Shown piece after piece: positions 1 through 6,819 of a stretch of DNA of 32,715 nucleotides. Source of the DNA: Polyangiaceae bacterium. Lineage in GTDB: Bacteria; Myxococcota_A; Polyangia; Polyangiales; Polyangiaceae. A program made the position numbers and the translations under genes. The notes under the pieces are model-generated. The model had not been told where the DNA came from and did no database searches. It saw only the letters and a program-made list of their open reading frames with translations. Location of the stretch: contig JADLEQ010000111.1 in the NCBI GenBank assembly GCA_020846005.1, positions 1-32,715 on the forward strand, written 5' to 3'. Numbering within the stretch: the stretch's first letter is position 1; each line of letters begins with the position of its first letter.

Positions 1-123
1 CGTCGTCTGCGTCGTCTGCGTCGTCTGCGTCGTCTGCGTCGTCTGCGTCGTCTGCGTCGTCTGCGTCGTCTGCGTCGTCTGCGTCGTCTGCGTCGTCTGC
101 GTCGTCTGCGTCGTCTGCGTCGT
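1..123. repeat. 9-bp tandem repeat (cgtcgtctg), 13 perfect copies plus a degenerate one
   Basis: Units of cgtcgtctg run without error from 1 to 117 and continue as cgtcgt to 123. On the minus strand each unit reads gac-gac-gca (Asp-Asp-Ala) in frame with the DUF72-like gene. The unit length is a multiple of three, so copy-number change keeps the frame. The repeat lies exactly at the window edge, so its true copy number is unknown and an assembly break here is plausible. Confidence 0.95.
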
Positions 124-850
124 CGCGCTCGTCCCCGAACGCGACGAGCGCCCCGCGGAGCGCCCGCGCGGCCTCGAACGCGCCCTCGCCCTCGAGGACC
201 ACGAAGCCCTCTGCGGCGCCGGCGAGGCGCGCGGCGGCGAGCTCGGCCGCGCCCTCCGTCACGCGTCCGTGCCCCAGGCTGCGGAGCCGCGTGTAGACGA
301 TCTCGCGCGGCCCCACGTCTGCGCGGGCGAGATCGACCACCAGGTGCGCGCCGAGCGCGCGCGCCACCTCGAGCGCGGACTCGTGCTCCCACGGACCGGA
401 GGGCTCCCAGGCGATCCGCCTCCCCTCGCCCCGCAGGGTGTCGAAGAGCCGGCCGAGCAGCTCCCGGTTCCGCGCAGTCGGGCGGATGTCGGCGGCGCAG
501 CGCACGACGACCCATGGCGCCGCGAGCGTCGTCGCGACGGCGACCGCGCGCGCGGCGCGGCTCGCCGGGTGCTTCGGGTCGAGCGCAGCGGCGGTCACCG
601 GCAGGACAACGCTGAACGTGAAGCCCGCCGGCACCTCTCCGAGCCACGAGGCGAGCTTCGCCCGGCGAGGGAGCGGGGCGTCGGTGCGGACCTCCACGAG
701 GTCGAACCGCGCGGCGTACCGCCTCAGCGAGCCGCTGAACGACGGACGACCGATCCGGAGGAGCACGGCCGCGTTGTGGCAAACGTGGAGCCGAAGCGCC
801 ACCGAAAAGGCAACCGGGGAGGGGCGCCCGCCCGCCGCGCGGTCCGCCAC
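1..850 (-). CDS. DUF72-like protein with C-terminal Asp-Asp-Ala repeat tail (3' end off window)
   Basis: Reading the minus strand leftward from a GTG at 850 gives an open frame of about 283 codons that has no stop before the window edge. The product resembles the DUF72 (YecE) family: an IGRPSFSG start region, then LRRYAARFDLVEV (family: YA..F..VE), then SWLGEVPAGFTFSV (family: W....P.GF.F), followed by alternating beta/alpha segments as in a TIM barrel. The usual family start (IGTSGW) is degenerate here. In-frame GTGs at 802 and 766 are other possible starts; the family's typical N-terminus fits 766 well. The tail is a run of 13 perfect 9-bp units, each encoding Asp-Asp-Ala, that reaches the edge. 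The gene starts 17 bp after the stop of the LpxL-like gene, so the two are probably co-transcribed. The biochemical role of DUF72 proteins is unsettled. Family assignment is by motif reading only. Confidence 0.7.
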   Translation of the reverse strand, partial: MADRAAGGRPSPVAFSVALRLHVCHNAAVLLRIGRPSFSGSLRRYAARFDLVEVRTDAPLPRRAKLASWLGEVPAGFTFSVVLPVTAAALDPKHPASRAARAVAVATTLAAPWVVVRCAADIRPTARNRELLGRLFDTLRGEGRRIAWEPSGPWEHESALEVARALGAHLVVDLARADVGPREIVYTRLRSLGHGRVTEGAAELAAARLAGAAEGFVVLEGEGAFEAARALRGALVAFGDERDDADDADDADDADDADDADDADDADDADDADDADDADDADD

Positions 851-867
851 GGCGGGCGGACCGGCCG

Positions 868-1782
868 TCACCCGAAGTCGAACCACTGCGTCGGGTGCGC
901 CCGGATGAAGGCCTCGAGCTCGCGAAGCACGGAGCTCGCCGCAGCGGCCCGCTCGGACCGCCCGGCCTGCCGCTCGACCCTCAGCACGGCGCGCACGTCG
1001 ACCTCGTAGTCGAACGCCGCGATCCGGCGGACGAGCACCAGCGCGATCGGTGCGCCGGAGAGCGCGGCGAGCCGGAACGGACCGTCCGGTACGGCGTACG
1101 GCTCGCCGAACAACTCGCACGGGAGGGTGCGCACCTCGCGCGGCGCGCGATCCAGCTGGAGCGCCACGATCCCGCCCGCGCGCAGGCTGGCGAGCAGGGC
1201 GAGCGCCTCGTGCGGGCCGCCCCCGCCGTGCAGCACGCGCACGCCGCCCCGCCGCCGCGCGGCGTCGCTCACGGCGCGCGCGCCGGCGTCGGCCTCGGGG
1301 CGCATCACCACGAGCACGGGGCGGCCCAGATCCCGCGCCAGGAGCGCCGAGCCCGCGTCCCACCCGCCGACGTGGGCCGTGAGCACGATCACGCCCCGCC
1401 CGCCCGCGGCCGCGGCCGCCAGGCGCTCCCACCCGACGACCCGCGGCGTGGCGCGCTCGGCCTCGGCGCGCCCAGCAGCGAGCGCCTCCGTCAGGCAGTG
1501 GGCGAACGCGACGAACGTCCGTGCGACGTCGCGCGCCTCGACGACCCAGGGGCGCCGCCCGAGCGCGAGCCGGTGGTTCTCGCGCACGCGCCGCCGGACG
1601 CTCGGCTGGAGCAGGGCCGCCACCAGGCCGATCGCGGGCGGCGCCACTTGGAGGAGCACGCCCGGCCCGTGGCGCGCCCCCGCCCACGCCCAGCGTCGGA
1701 GCACGGACGACCAGGTCGGGCCCCCCGCGAGCCGTTGCGCGGTCGAGCGGGCGGGCGCGCCTTGCCGGGACGGACGGATCAT
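868..1782 (-). CDS. LpxL/HtrB-type lysophospholipid (lipid A) acyltransferase
   Basis: Predicted 304-residue inner-membrane acyltransferase of the LpxL/LpxM/HtrB family, which transfers a secondary acyl chain to lipid A precursors or related lipids. A hydrophobic segment lies near residues 42-60. The catalytic HX4D motif reads HVGGWD (H137, D142) after a VIVLTA strand, as in the family. Later come LRAGGIVALQLDRAP (about 200-214) and a segment resembling the family's substrate-binding block, PDGPFRLAALSGAPI (232-246). The length matches the family (about 290-320). I chose the ATG at 1782 because upstream in-frame codons add 184 Pro/Ala/Arg-rich residues without family character. The DUF72-like gene follows after 17 bp. 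The upstream gap to 1997 separates it from a divergent lipoprotein gene. The exact lipid substrate cannot be told from sequence. Confidence 0.85.
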   Translation of the reverse strand: MIRPSRQGAPARSTAQRLAGGPTWSSVLRRWAWAGARHGPGVLLQVAPPAIGLVAALLQPSVRRRVRENHRLALGRRPWVVEARDVARTFVAFAHCLTEALAAGRAEAERATPRVVGWERLAAAAAGGRGVIVLTAHVGGWDAGSALLARDLGRPVLVVMRPEADAGARAVSDAARRRGGVRVLHGGGGPHEALALLASLRAGGIVALQLDRAPREVRTLPCELFGEPYAVPDGPFRLAALSGAPIALVLVRRIAAFDYEVDVRAVLRVERQAGRSERAAAASSVLRELEAFIRAHPTQWFDFG

Positions 1783-1930
1783 CGTGGGTTCGAGCTCGCG
1801 CGGCCCGCTGAGCGCGGGACCACGAGCGCGGGGCAGGAGCCCGGCGCGGGCGGCGCGCGGTTCATGGCATCGCGCCGCGCACGGCGGAAGGCCCAGCCCG
1901 GACGCGACCGCGTGGCCCCGCTCGCGCGGG

Positions 1931-1951
1931 GCGCCGCCCGCCGGGCGGCGC
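1931..1951. other. Perfect 9-bp inverted repeat (hairpin) between divergent genes
   Basis: gcgccgccc at 1931-1939 is followed by a 3-base loop and its exact complement at 1943-1951. It lies between the divergent starts at 1782 and 1997, so it is not a terminator of either neighbour. It could be an operator or simply GC-rich background. Confidence 0.5.
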
Positions 1952-1983
1952 GCTTCCCCGGTGCCGGGCGGCCCGAGGTGGGG

Positions 1984-1989
1984 TAGAAC
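1984..1989 (+). promoter_or_regulatory. Candidate -10 box, leaderless configuration
   Basis: tagaac lies 7 nt upstream of the ATG at 1997, which would place the transcription start at or next to the start codon. No Shine-Dalgarno sequence and no clear -35 are visible. Similar boxes precede the starts at 14219, 18550 and 22562. Confidence 0.35.
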
Positions 1990-1996
1990 GCGACGC

Positions 1997-3199
1997 ATGA
2001 AAGCGTCGCTTCGATTCGTCCCGTCGGTCCTCTTGCTCGCCGCCGCAGGCGCCCTCGGGTGCGCGGAGGATGGCAACCCCAACCCGCTCGAGACGGACGG
2101 CGGCGGCGGCACGGCCGGCGGCGACGGCGGGACGTCGTACGCGAACGGCGGCCCCGGCACCTGCCAGGGCACCGTGAAGCCCACGAACGCGGAGTTCTGC
2201 GGGGCGAGCGCCTGCACCACGACGCTCGACTGCGCCCGCTCCGGCCAGCGGCCGGTGGAGGCGTGCTGCGTCCTCGTCGGGGAGCCGGGCAAGGGCAAGA
2301 ACGACCGCTTCCTCACGCGGTCGACCGACACCAAGAAGTACGCCGATCCGGAGGGCGGTCCGGTCGACCTGTCGTGCTTCGATCCGCCCTACCCGCCCAA
2401 GCCTGCCGCGGGCAGCGGCACGGTGACCCTCACGGGCATCGTGGAGGCGTTCGCCAACGGCTGCGATCTGGTCGGCGTGCGCGTCGAGGTCTACACCGTC
2501 AAGCGCACCGGGGACCCAGCCACCGACGGCGAGCTCGACCAGCTCGTCGGGACGCCCATCGAGACGGACGCGACCTCCGAGGAGGAGCTCGAGGACGTGA
2601 AGAACTGCGTCGATCTCAGGAAGAACCGCCGCTACTCGTATCCGAACGTCCCGATGAACACCGAGCTCGTGATCAAGACGAGCAAGGTGAGCCAGGCCGA
2701 CTCCTGGGCGACGCTCTACGCCTACAACGTCTACGTCCACGCCGACGATCCGGACTACGACGCCACCGCCGGCACCTACCACCGCGACGTCCAGGCGCTC
2801 GCCGAGGACGACTTCGCCACGATCCCCACCGTCGCGATGGGGCGGACGATCAACCCGGGCAACGGCGCCGTGGGGGGAGAGGTCCACGACTGCCGCAACA
2901 TCCGCGTCCAGAACGCGCGGGTCGACGTGTCGAGCCCGCGGCTGGCGCTGACGTACTTCAACGCGGACGAGGACGATCCGCTCCCGGACACCGCGCGGGA
3001 CCAGATCGGGACGGGGCGGACGGGTCTCTACTCTGCGCTCGACATCGCGCCCGGGTGGATCCGCGTCTCGGCGACGGGCCTCGTACAAGAGGGCGGCTCG
3101 GAGGCGCTCGTGTCGCTCGGCTACTTCGACGCGCGCATCTTCCCCAACAGCGTGACCAGCGTCACCCTGCGCGGGCTCCGCCCCTTCCAGGTGCCGTGA
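1997..3199 (+). CDS. Large secreted lipoprotein with two beta-sandwich-like repeats
   Basis: 400-residue predicted lipoprotein. The signal peptide has a Lys/Arg start, a VLLLAAAGALG core and a lipobox ending at C22, so it is probably lipidated and anchored to a membrane. After the Cys comes a Gly/Asp/Thr-rich linker (about residues 30-52), then a Cys-rich region (GTCQG, SACTTTLDC, ACCVLVG), suggesting disulfides in an oxidising compartment. Two segments look like carboxypeptidase-regulatory or transthyretin-like beta domains: VTLTGIVEAFANGCDLVGVR, and a second starting GAVGGEVHDCRNIRVQNARV. Each would bear conserved-looking strands and a Cys. No enzyme motif was seen. The methyltransferase gene starts one base after the stop, so the two are likely translated from one mRNA. 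Function is unknown. Confidence 0.8.
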   Translation: MKASLRFVPSVLLLAAAGALGCAEDGNPNPLETDGGGGTAGGDGGTSYANGGPGTCQGTVKPTNAEFCGASACTTTLDCARSGQRPVEACCVLVGEPGKGKNDRFLTRSTDTKKYADPEGGPVDLSCFDPPYPPKPAAGSGTVTLTGIVEAFANGCDLVGVRVEVYTVKRTGDPATDGELDQLVGTPIETDATSEEELEDVKNCVDLRKNRRYSYPNVPMNTELVIKTSKVSQADSWATLYAYNVYVHADDPDYDATAGTYHRDVQALAEDDFATIPTVAMGRTINPGNGAVGGEVHDCRNIRVQNARVDVSSPRLALTYFNADEDDPLPDTARDQIGTGRTGLYSALDIAPGWIRVSATGLVQEGGSEALVSLGYFDARIFPNSVTSVTLRGLRPFQVP

Positions 3200-3200
3200 G

Positions 3201-3968
3201 GTGACCGCCCGCGGCGCGCGGGCCCGCTCGCCTCGCGACGGCGATCCCGAGCCCACGACCCGCGACGCCCTCCTCGACGGCGCCGTGATCCTCCGCCAGC
3301 CGGCGCGGGGGTACCGCGTCAACGTCGACTCGCTGCTGCTCGCGCGGTTCGCGGCCAGCGTCGGCGGCGGCGGCGTGATCGTGGATCTGGGCGCCGGCGT
3401 CGGCGCCGTCGGGCTCGCGCTGGCGGCGCTCGCGCCCGTGGATCGGCTGGTGCTCGTGGAGCGAGACCCGCTCTTCGCGCGGCTCGCCGCAGAGAACCTC
3501 GCCGACGCCGCGGTCCCCGGCGAGGTGCGACAGCTCGATCTGGCCGGCGATCCGTGGCCCCCGGACCTCTGCGGGGCCGCGCGGCTCGTGCTCGCCAACC
3601 CGCCCTACGAGCAACCGGGACGGGGGCCGGGCGCCTCGGACCCGAGGTCGCGCGCGGCGCGGGCGGGCCCGGTGGAGCCGTTCCTCCGGGCGGCGCGCGC
3701 GGCGCTCGCGGGGCCGCGCGCGTCCGCCTGCGTGTGTTTCCCGGCGCGGAGCCTCGGCGACCTCGCCCGAGAGGCAGACCGAGCGCGGCTGCACGCCCGG
3801 CGGCTGCGCCTCGTGCACGCGAGGGCCTCCGACGACGCGCGCCTGGCGCTGGTCGAGCTCCGCTCCCGCCCGGGCCCGCTCCGAGTGCTCCCCGCGCTGG
3901 TGGAGTGGGACGCGCCGGGGCGGCCCACGCCAGAGCTCGTCGCGCTCGGGCAGCGCCGCCGGGGCTGA
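3201..3968 (+). CDS. TrmN6-like SAM-dependent N6-adenine methyltransferase
   Basis: 255-residue class I methyltransferase. The SAM-binding motif I is DLGAGVGAVGL (62-72), the acidic end of strand 2 is VLVERDP (85-90), and the catalytic NPPY motif is at 133-136, typical of N6-adenine or glutamine methyltransferases. The segment before motif I, with its LLDGAVILRQPARGYRVNVD character, matches the tRNA1(Val) m6A37 methyltransferase TrmN6/YfiC group, where a similar YR.N.DS.LLA stretch occurs. A tRNA target is therefore likely but not proven. The GTG start lies one base after the stop of the lipoprotein gene. The N-terminal 20 residues are low complexity, so the true start may be a little further in. 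It converges on the SPOUT methyltransferase gene, with 24 bp between the stops. Confidence 0.8.
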   Translation: MTARGARARSPRDGDPEPTTRDALLDGAVILRQPARGYRVNVDSLLLARFAASVGGGGVIVDLGAGVGAVGLALAALAPVDRLVLVERDPLFARLAAENLADAAVPGEVRQLDLAGDPWPPDLCGAARLVLANPPYEQPGRGPGASDPRSRAARAGPVEPFLRAARAALAGPRASACVCFPARSLGDLAREADRARLHARRLRLVHARASDDARLALVELRSRPGPLRVLPALVEWDAPGRPTPELVALGQRRRG

Positions 3969-3992
3969 GCCCCAGGCGGCGTGCCTCCCGCC

Positions 3993-4580
3993 TCAGCCAC
4001 GCTCGCCGCCCGCCCGCGGACCCGCCAACCGATCGAGGAGGATGGCCGCCGCGGCTCGCACGCTGAGGTGGTTCCAGCCGTCCGCTCGGGGTGAGCGGAT
4101 GGGCTCCAGGTGAGCGTCCGCCCGCTCGAGCACGGCCGGCGCAAGCCCCCAACCCGTACCGAGCGCCAATAGCACGGGGGGGCCCTCACGCTCGAGCTCG
4201 GCGCGCGCCGCCTCGTGGCTCAGCCGCCGAGCCTCCGCCCGCCCGCCGGCGGCGCTCGTCGTCCAGAGCTCGGGGCGCGCGGCGCCACCGTGGGCGGTCA
4301 CCGCCGCGTCGAGCGACTCGACCACGCAGAGCGCCGCCATCGCCGGCCTCCGATCTGGGATGCGCCGCCCGCCGGACCCGTCGACCCAGTGGTCGCGGAT
4401 CCGGGTCGCCAGCTCGCGCTGCGCGGCCACCGGGTGCGCCACGTAGAGTCGCTGCGCGCCGAACGCGTGGGCGCTGCGCGCGATGTCGTGCAGGTCGAGG
4501 TTCGTGATCGCCGTCGTGACGACGGCGCCCTCCCGATCCACCACCGGGTGGTGGAGGAGCACCACCGCGAGTGCCCTCAC
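3993..4580 (-). CDS. SPOUT-type RNA methyltransferase (PF09936/TM1570-like)
   Basis: 195-residue protein starting at a GTG that overlaps the trmD stop (gtga overlap), hence translationally coupled to trmD. It resembles the small SAM-dependent RNA methyltransferase family PF09936, which often sits beside trmD. Visible features are LAVVLLHHPVVDREG at the start, VTTAITNLDLHDIARSAHAF (the N-terminal substrate/fold region of this family), LYVAHP, and a C-terminal SPOUT-type knot region LLALGTGWGLAP followed by PIRSPRADGWNHLSVRAAAA. Members are about 185-195 residues, matching this length. The RNA target has not been established to my knowledge. Longer upstream reading would intrude into trmD, so the GTG start is preferred. 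Confidence 0.82.
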   Translation of the reverse strand: MRALAVVLLHHPVVDREGAVVTTAITNLDLHDIARSAHAFGAQRLYVAHPVAAQRELATRIRDHWVDGSGGRRIPDRRPAMAALCVVESLDAAVTAHGGAARPELWTTSAAGGRAEARRLSHEAARAELEREGPPVLLALGTGWGLAPAVLERADAHLEPIRSPRADGWNHLSVRAAAAILLDRLAGPRAGGERG

Positions 4581-5290
4581 TCGCGCCGCCTCCCGCCCGC
4601 CGCGAGGAGCTCGGGGCGGCGGGCGCGCGTGCGGTCGAGGGCGTCTTGCTGGCGGTAGGCGCGGATCTTGGCGTGATCGCCGCTGAGGAGCACCTCGGGG
4701 ACGCCGAGCCCGCGGAACTCGGGCGGTCGCGTGTACTGGGCGTGCTCGAGCAGCCCGTCGCATGCGGCGGCGAACGTCTCGCGGGTCGCCGACTCGGGGT
4801 TGCCGAGGACGCCGGGGAGGAGCCTCACCACGGCCTCGAGGACCGCCATCGCGGGGATCTCGCCCCCGGTGAGCACGAAGTCGCCGAGGGAGAGCTCGGC
4901 GTCCACGAACGCGCGGACGCGCTCGTCGAAGCCCTCGTAGCGGCCACAGACGAACGTGAGCGCCGGCCGCGCCGCCAGCTCGGCCGCCCCCGCCTGGTCC
5001 AAGCGACGCCCCTGCGGGGTCAGCAGCACCCGCGTCGTCCGCGCACCGAGCGCCGCCTCCGCGGCCTCGATCGCCGCCACCACGCAGTCGGCGCGCATCA
5101 CCATCCCCGCCCCTCCCCCGTAGGGGGTGTCGTCGACGGTGCGGTGCTTGCCGAGCCCATGCTGGCGGAGCGCCTCGAGGTGGACCTGGAGCTGCCCGCC
5201 GCTCCGTGCCCGGCCGACGAAGCTCGTCTCCAGGAACGGCCCGAAGAGCTCCGGGAAGAGCGTGACGATCGCGACTTGCAACGCGCCCAC
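4577..5290 (-). CDS. trmD: tRNA (guanine37-N1)-methyltransferase TrmD
   Basis: 237-residue SPOUT enzyme that methylates G37 of tRNAs, preventing +1 frameshifting. Family motifs are all present: VTLFPELF near the start, DDTPYGGGAGM (53-63), CGRYEGFDERV (115-125), the knot SLGDFVLTGGE (134-144) and HAQYTRP in the C-terminal domain. The GTG at 5290 has a ggag at 5298-5301 with 7-nt spacing. A TTG at 5281 would give an N-terminus closer to the family's (MQVAIVTLFPE) and lies 7 nt after a tagcgt box, so either start may be used. It sits 43 bp after rimM and overlaps the following SPOUT methyltransferase gene by 4 bp. The usual downstream partner rplS is absent. Confidence 0.96.
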   Translation of the reverse strand: MGALQVAIVTLFPELFGPFLETSFVGRARSGGQLQVHLEALRQHGLGKHRTVDDTPYGGGAGMVMRADCVVAAIEAAEAALGARTTRVLLTPQGRRLDQAGAAELAARPALTFVCGRYEGFDERVRAFVDAELSLGDFVLTGGEIPAMAVLEAVVRLLPGVLGNPESATRETFAAACDGLLEHAQYTRPPEFRGLGVPEVLLSGDHAKIRAYRQQDALDRTRARRPELLAAGGRRRE

Positions 5291-5333
5291 GCTAGCACTC
5301 CGAGCCGATGGCGCGGGGCGCCGCGGCGCGCGC

Positions 5334-5900
5334 TCACTCGATCCAGGCCCCGGCGCTCGCCAGCCGGAGCACGCCCGCGCCGAGATCGACGGCCTCGACG
5401 AGACCCTCGACGAGCGGCTGCTCCACGCGCGCGCCGTCCCCGAGCTCGATCACCGCGGTGTCGACCGTCGGGTGCGTCCGGACCTCGATCACGCGGCCGA
5501 TGAGCCCTGCCGGCCCCTCGACGCGCAGCCCGGGGAGATCAGCCAGGTAATACTCGCCCGCGGCGAGCGGCGGCAGCGCGTCGCGCTCGACCGCGACCGG
5601 CGCGCCCCGCAGCGCCTCGGCGGCCTCGCGGTCGTCGACGCCGCGGAGCTTCACGAGCCGCCCCCGCGCCGACCCACGCACCGACTCGACCCGGTGCTCA
5701 CGCCGCGAGGCGTCCGCCCCAATCCAGAGCCGCGCCCCGGGCGCGATCGACTCGCTACCGCTCCAGTGGAGCGCCAGCCGGAGCTCACCTCGAAGACCGT
5801 GCGCGGCGGCGATCCGTCCGAGCTCGACGACGCGCGCGCCGGTGGGGGCGACCGGCGGGGACGCTCCCTCCTGCTCTGCCCCCTTCGGGCCGCCCATCAC
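5334..5900 (-). CDS. rimM: 16S rRNA processing/maturation protein RimM
   Basis: 188-residue ribosome maturation factor that binds ribosomal protein S19 and helps assemble the 30S head. The N-terminal RimM domain has the classic ELGRIAAAHGLRGELRLAL (about 26-44). The C-terminal PRC-barrel has EYYLADLPGLRVEG and IGRVIEVRTHPTVDTAVIEL. Start codons GTG (5900) and ATG (5897) are adjacent; no strong ribosome-binding site is visible, and the first 20 or so residues are a non-conserved extension. It follows khpA by 11 bp and precedes trmD in the usual rpsP-khpA-rimM-trmD order. Confidence 0.95.
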   Translation of the reverse strand: MMGGPKGAEQEGASPPVAPTGARVVELGRIAAAHGLRGELRLALHWSGSESIAPGARLWIGADASRREHRVESVRGSARGRLVKLRGVDDREAAEALRGAPVAVERDALPPLAAGEYYLADLPGLRVEGPAGLIGRVIEVRTHPTVDTAVIELGDGARVEQPLVEGLVEAVDLGAGVLRLASAGAWIE

Positions 5901-5911
5901 CCGGGGCCCGC

Positions 5912-6148
5912 TCAGTCGACGATGTCGAGGTGGACTCGGCGCCCGGCCTTCTGCGAGGCCGCGATCAGCACGGTACGGATCGACTGGGCCGTCCGTCCGT
6001 CCTTGCCGATCACCTTGCCGATGTCGGCCCTCGCGACCTCGAGCTCCAGGATCTGCTCACCGTTCCGCTCGCGCTCGTGGACCGCGACCGCCTCGGGCTC
6101 GTCGACCAGCGCGCGAGCGATGGTCAGCACCAGATCGCGCAACGCCAT
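5912..6148 (-). CDS. khpA: KH-domain RNA-binding protein KhpA (YlqC family)
   Basis: 78-residue single type II KH domain. The RNA-contacting loop is IGKDGRTAQSIR, with GKDG at 48-51, matching the KhpA/YlqC family, which in other bacteria partners KhpB in RNA binding and affects division and small RNAs. Length matches the family (75-85). It starts 6 bp after the rpsP stop, so it is in the same operon. Whether this organism has KhpB cannot be seen here. Confidence 0.95.
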   Translation of the reverse strand: MALRDLVLTIARALVDEPEAVAVHERERNGEQILELEVARADIGKVIGKDGRTAQSIRTVLIAASQKAGRRVHLDIVD

Positions 6149-6154
6149 CGGTGC

Positions 6155-6406
6155 TCAGCTCGCCTCGGTGGCCGGCGTGGTGCGGAGCACCCGCTCCAGC
6201 GTCGCCGAGCACTTCCCGCCGTGCGCCAGCCAGTGGGCCACCCGCTCGCGGTTCACCTCCAGCCGGACGGGCTCCCGCATCGGGTCGTAGACGCCGATCA
6301 TCTCGATGAAGCGGCCATCCCGCGGGCTGCGCGAGTCGGTCACGACGATGCGGTAGAACGGCGCCTTCTTGGTGCCGTGGCGGGAGAGACGGAGCGAGAC
6401 GGACAT
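6155..6406 (-). CDS. rpsP: 30S ribosomal protein S16
   Basis: 83-residue S16. The family signature is clear: VSLRLSRHGTKKAPFYRIVV followed by DSRSPRDGRFIEMIGVYDP. It is the first gene of the translation operon rpsP-khpA-rimM-trmD-SPOUT methyltransferase. In many bacteria ffh lies upstream, but here the upstream gene is divergent. A candidate -10 (taggcg, minus strand, 6441-6446) lies about 34 nt before the ATG. No Shine-Dalgarno sequence is evident. Confidence 0.98.
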   Translation of the reverse strand: MSVSLRLSRHGTKKAPFYRIVVTDSRSPRDGRFIEMIGVYDPMREPVRLEVNRERVAHWLAHGGKCSATLERVLRTTPATEAS

Positions 6407-6440
6407 CAGGTGGGGATCCGGGGTTGAACGGAGGGGCGTC

Positions 6441-6446
6441 CGCCTA
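6441..6446 (-). promoter_or_regulatory. Candidate -10 of the rpsP operon
   Basis: On the minus strand the sequence reads ggtgctaggcg, with taggcg as the likely -10 hexamer, giving a leader of roughly 28 nt before rpsP. The same 10-base core ggtgctaggc occurs on the plus strand at 6505-6514, so the two form an inverted pair about 53 bp apart between divergent genes. Confidence 0.35.
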
Positions 6447-6509
6447 GCACCGCGAACGAGCGAGCGCCACCCCTGCGATCGGGGCTCCCGGCTCCGGGCT
6501 CGGGGGTGC

Positions 6510-6515
6510 TAGGCT
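6510..6515 (+). promoter_or_regulatory. Candidate -10 of the NifU-C-like gene
   Basis: taggct, inside ggtgctaggc, lies 10 nt before the ATG at 6526, which would leave almost no 5' leader. It mirrors the box proposed for rpsP on the other strand. Confidence 0.35.
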
Positions 6516-6525
6516 CGCCCGAGCG

Positions 6526-6801
6526 ATGCCGGAGCCCCCGCCGACGGTCCAGAGCGTCCTCGCGCAGGTCCTCGCGCCGCTGATCGCGGCGGACGGCGGC
6601 GAGCTCTACCTGGTGGCCGCGTCCGCCGACGAGGTGCACGTGCACCTCGCGGGGCGGTTCGCCGGCTGCCCGGGCAACGAGCTCGTCGTGCGGCGGGTGA
6701 TCGAGCCAGCCCTGCTCGCGGCGCTCCCGGGCGGAGCGGTGCGGGTGAGCTCGGGCGCGCTCATCCCGCAAGGTGCAGAGCGAGTCGCGCCGGCCCCGTG
6801 A
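6526..6801 (+). CDS. NifU C-terminal-domain-like protein lacking one cluster cysteine
   Basis: 91-residue protein matching the NifU C-terminal (Nfu) fold: VLAPLIAADGGELYLV (family: I.P.L..DGGD.EL), then VHVHLAGRFAGCPGNELVVR, then RVIEPALLAAL. Nfu proteins carry a CxxC that binds or delivers a [4Fe-4S] cluster. Here the first Cys is Phe45 and only C48 remains, so the normal bridging cluster site is broken unless another ligand helps. The protein could be a scaffold, a regulator or a decayed paralogue. It stands alone, divergent from rpsP, and converges on the next gene. The ATG is preferred and lies close to a candidate -10. Confidence 0.75.
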   Translation: MPEPPPTVQSVLAQVLAPLIAADGGELYLVAASADEVHVHLAGRFAGCPGNELVVRRVIEPALLAALPGGAVRVSSGALIPQGAERVAPAP

Positions 6802-6803
6802 CG

Positions 6804-6817
6804 CGCGGCCGGCCGCG
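6804..6817. other. 14-bp perfect GC palindrome between convergent genes
   Basis: cgcggccggccgcg sits between the stop codons of two convergent genes (6801 and 6820). It could act as part of a bidirectional terminator, but it has no loop and no T-tract, so the call is weak. Confidence 0.3.
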
Positions 6818-6819
6818 GG

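Noticed and set aside
1-117. Possible CRISPR array
   Set aside because: The 9-bp units are directly adjacent with no spacers; it is a simple coding tandem repeat.
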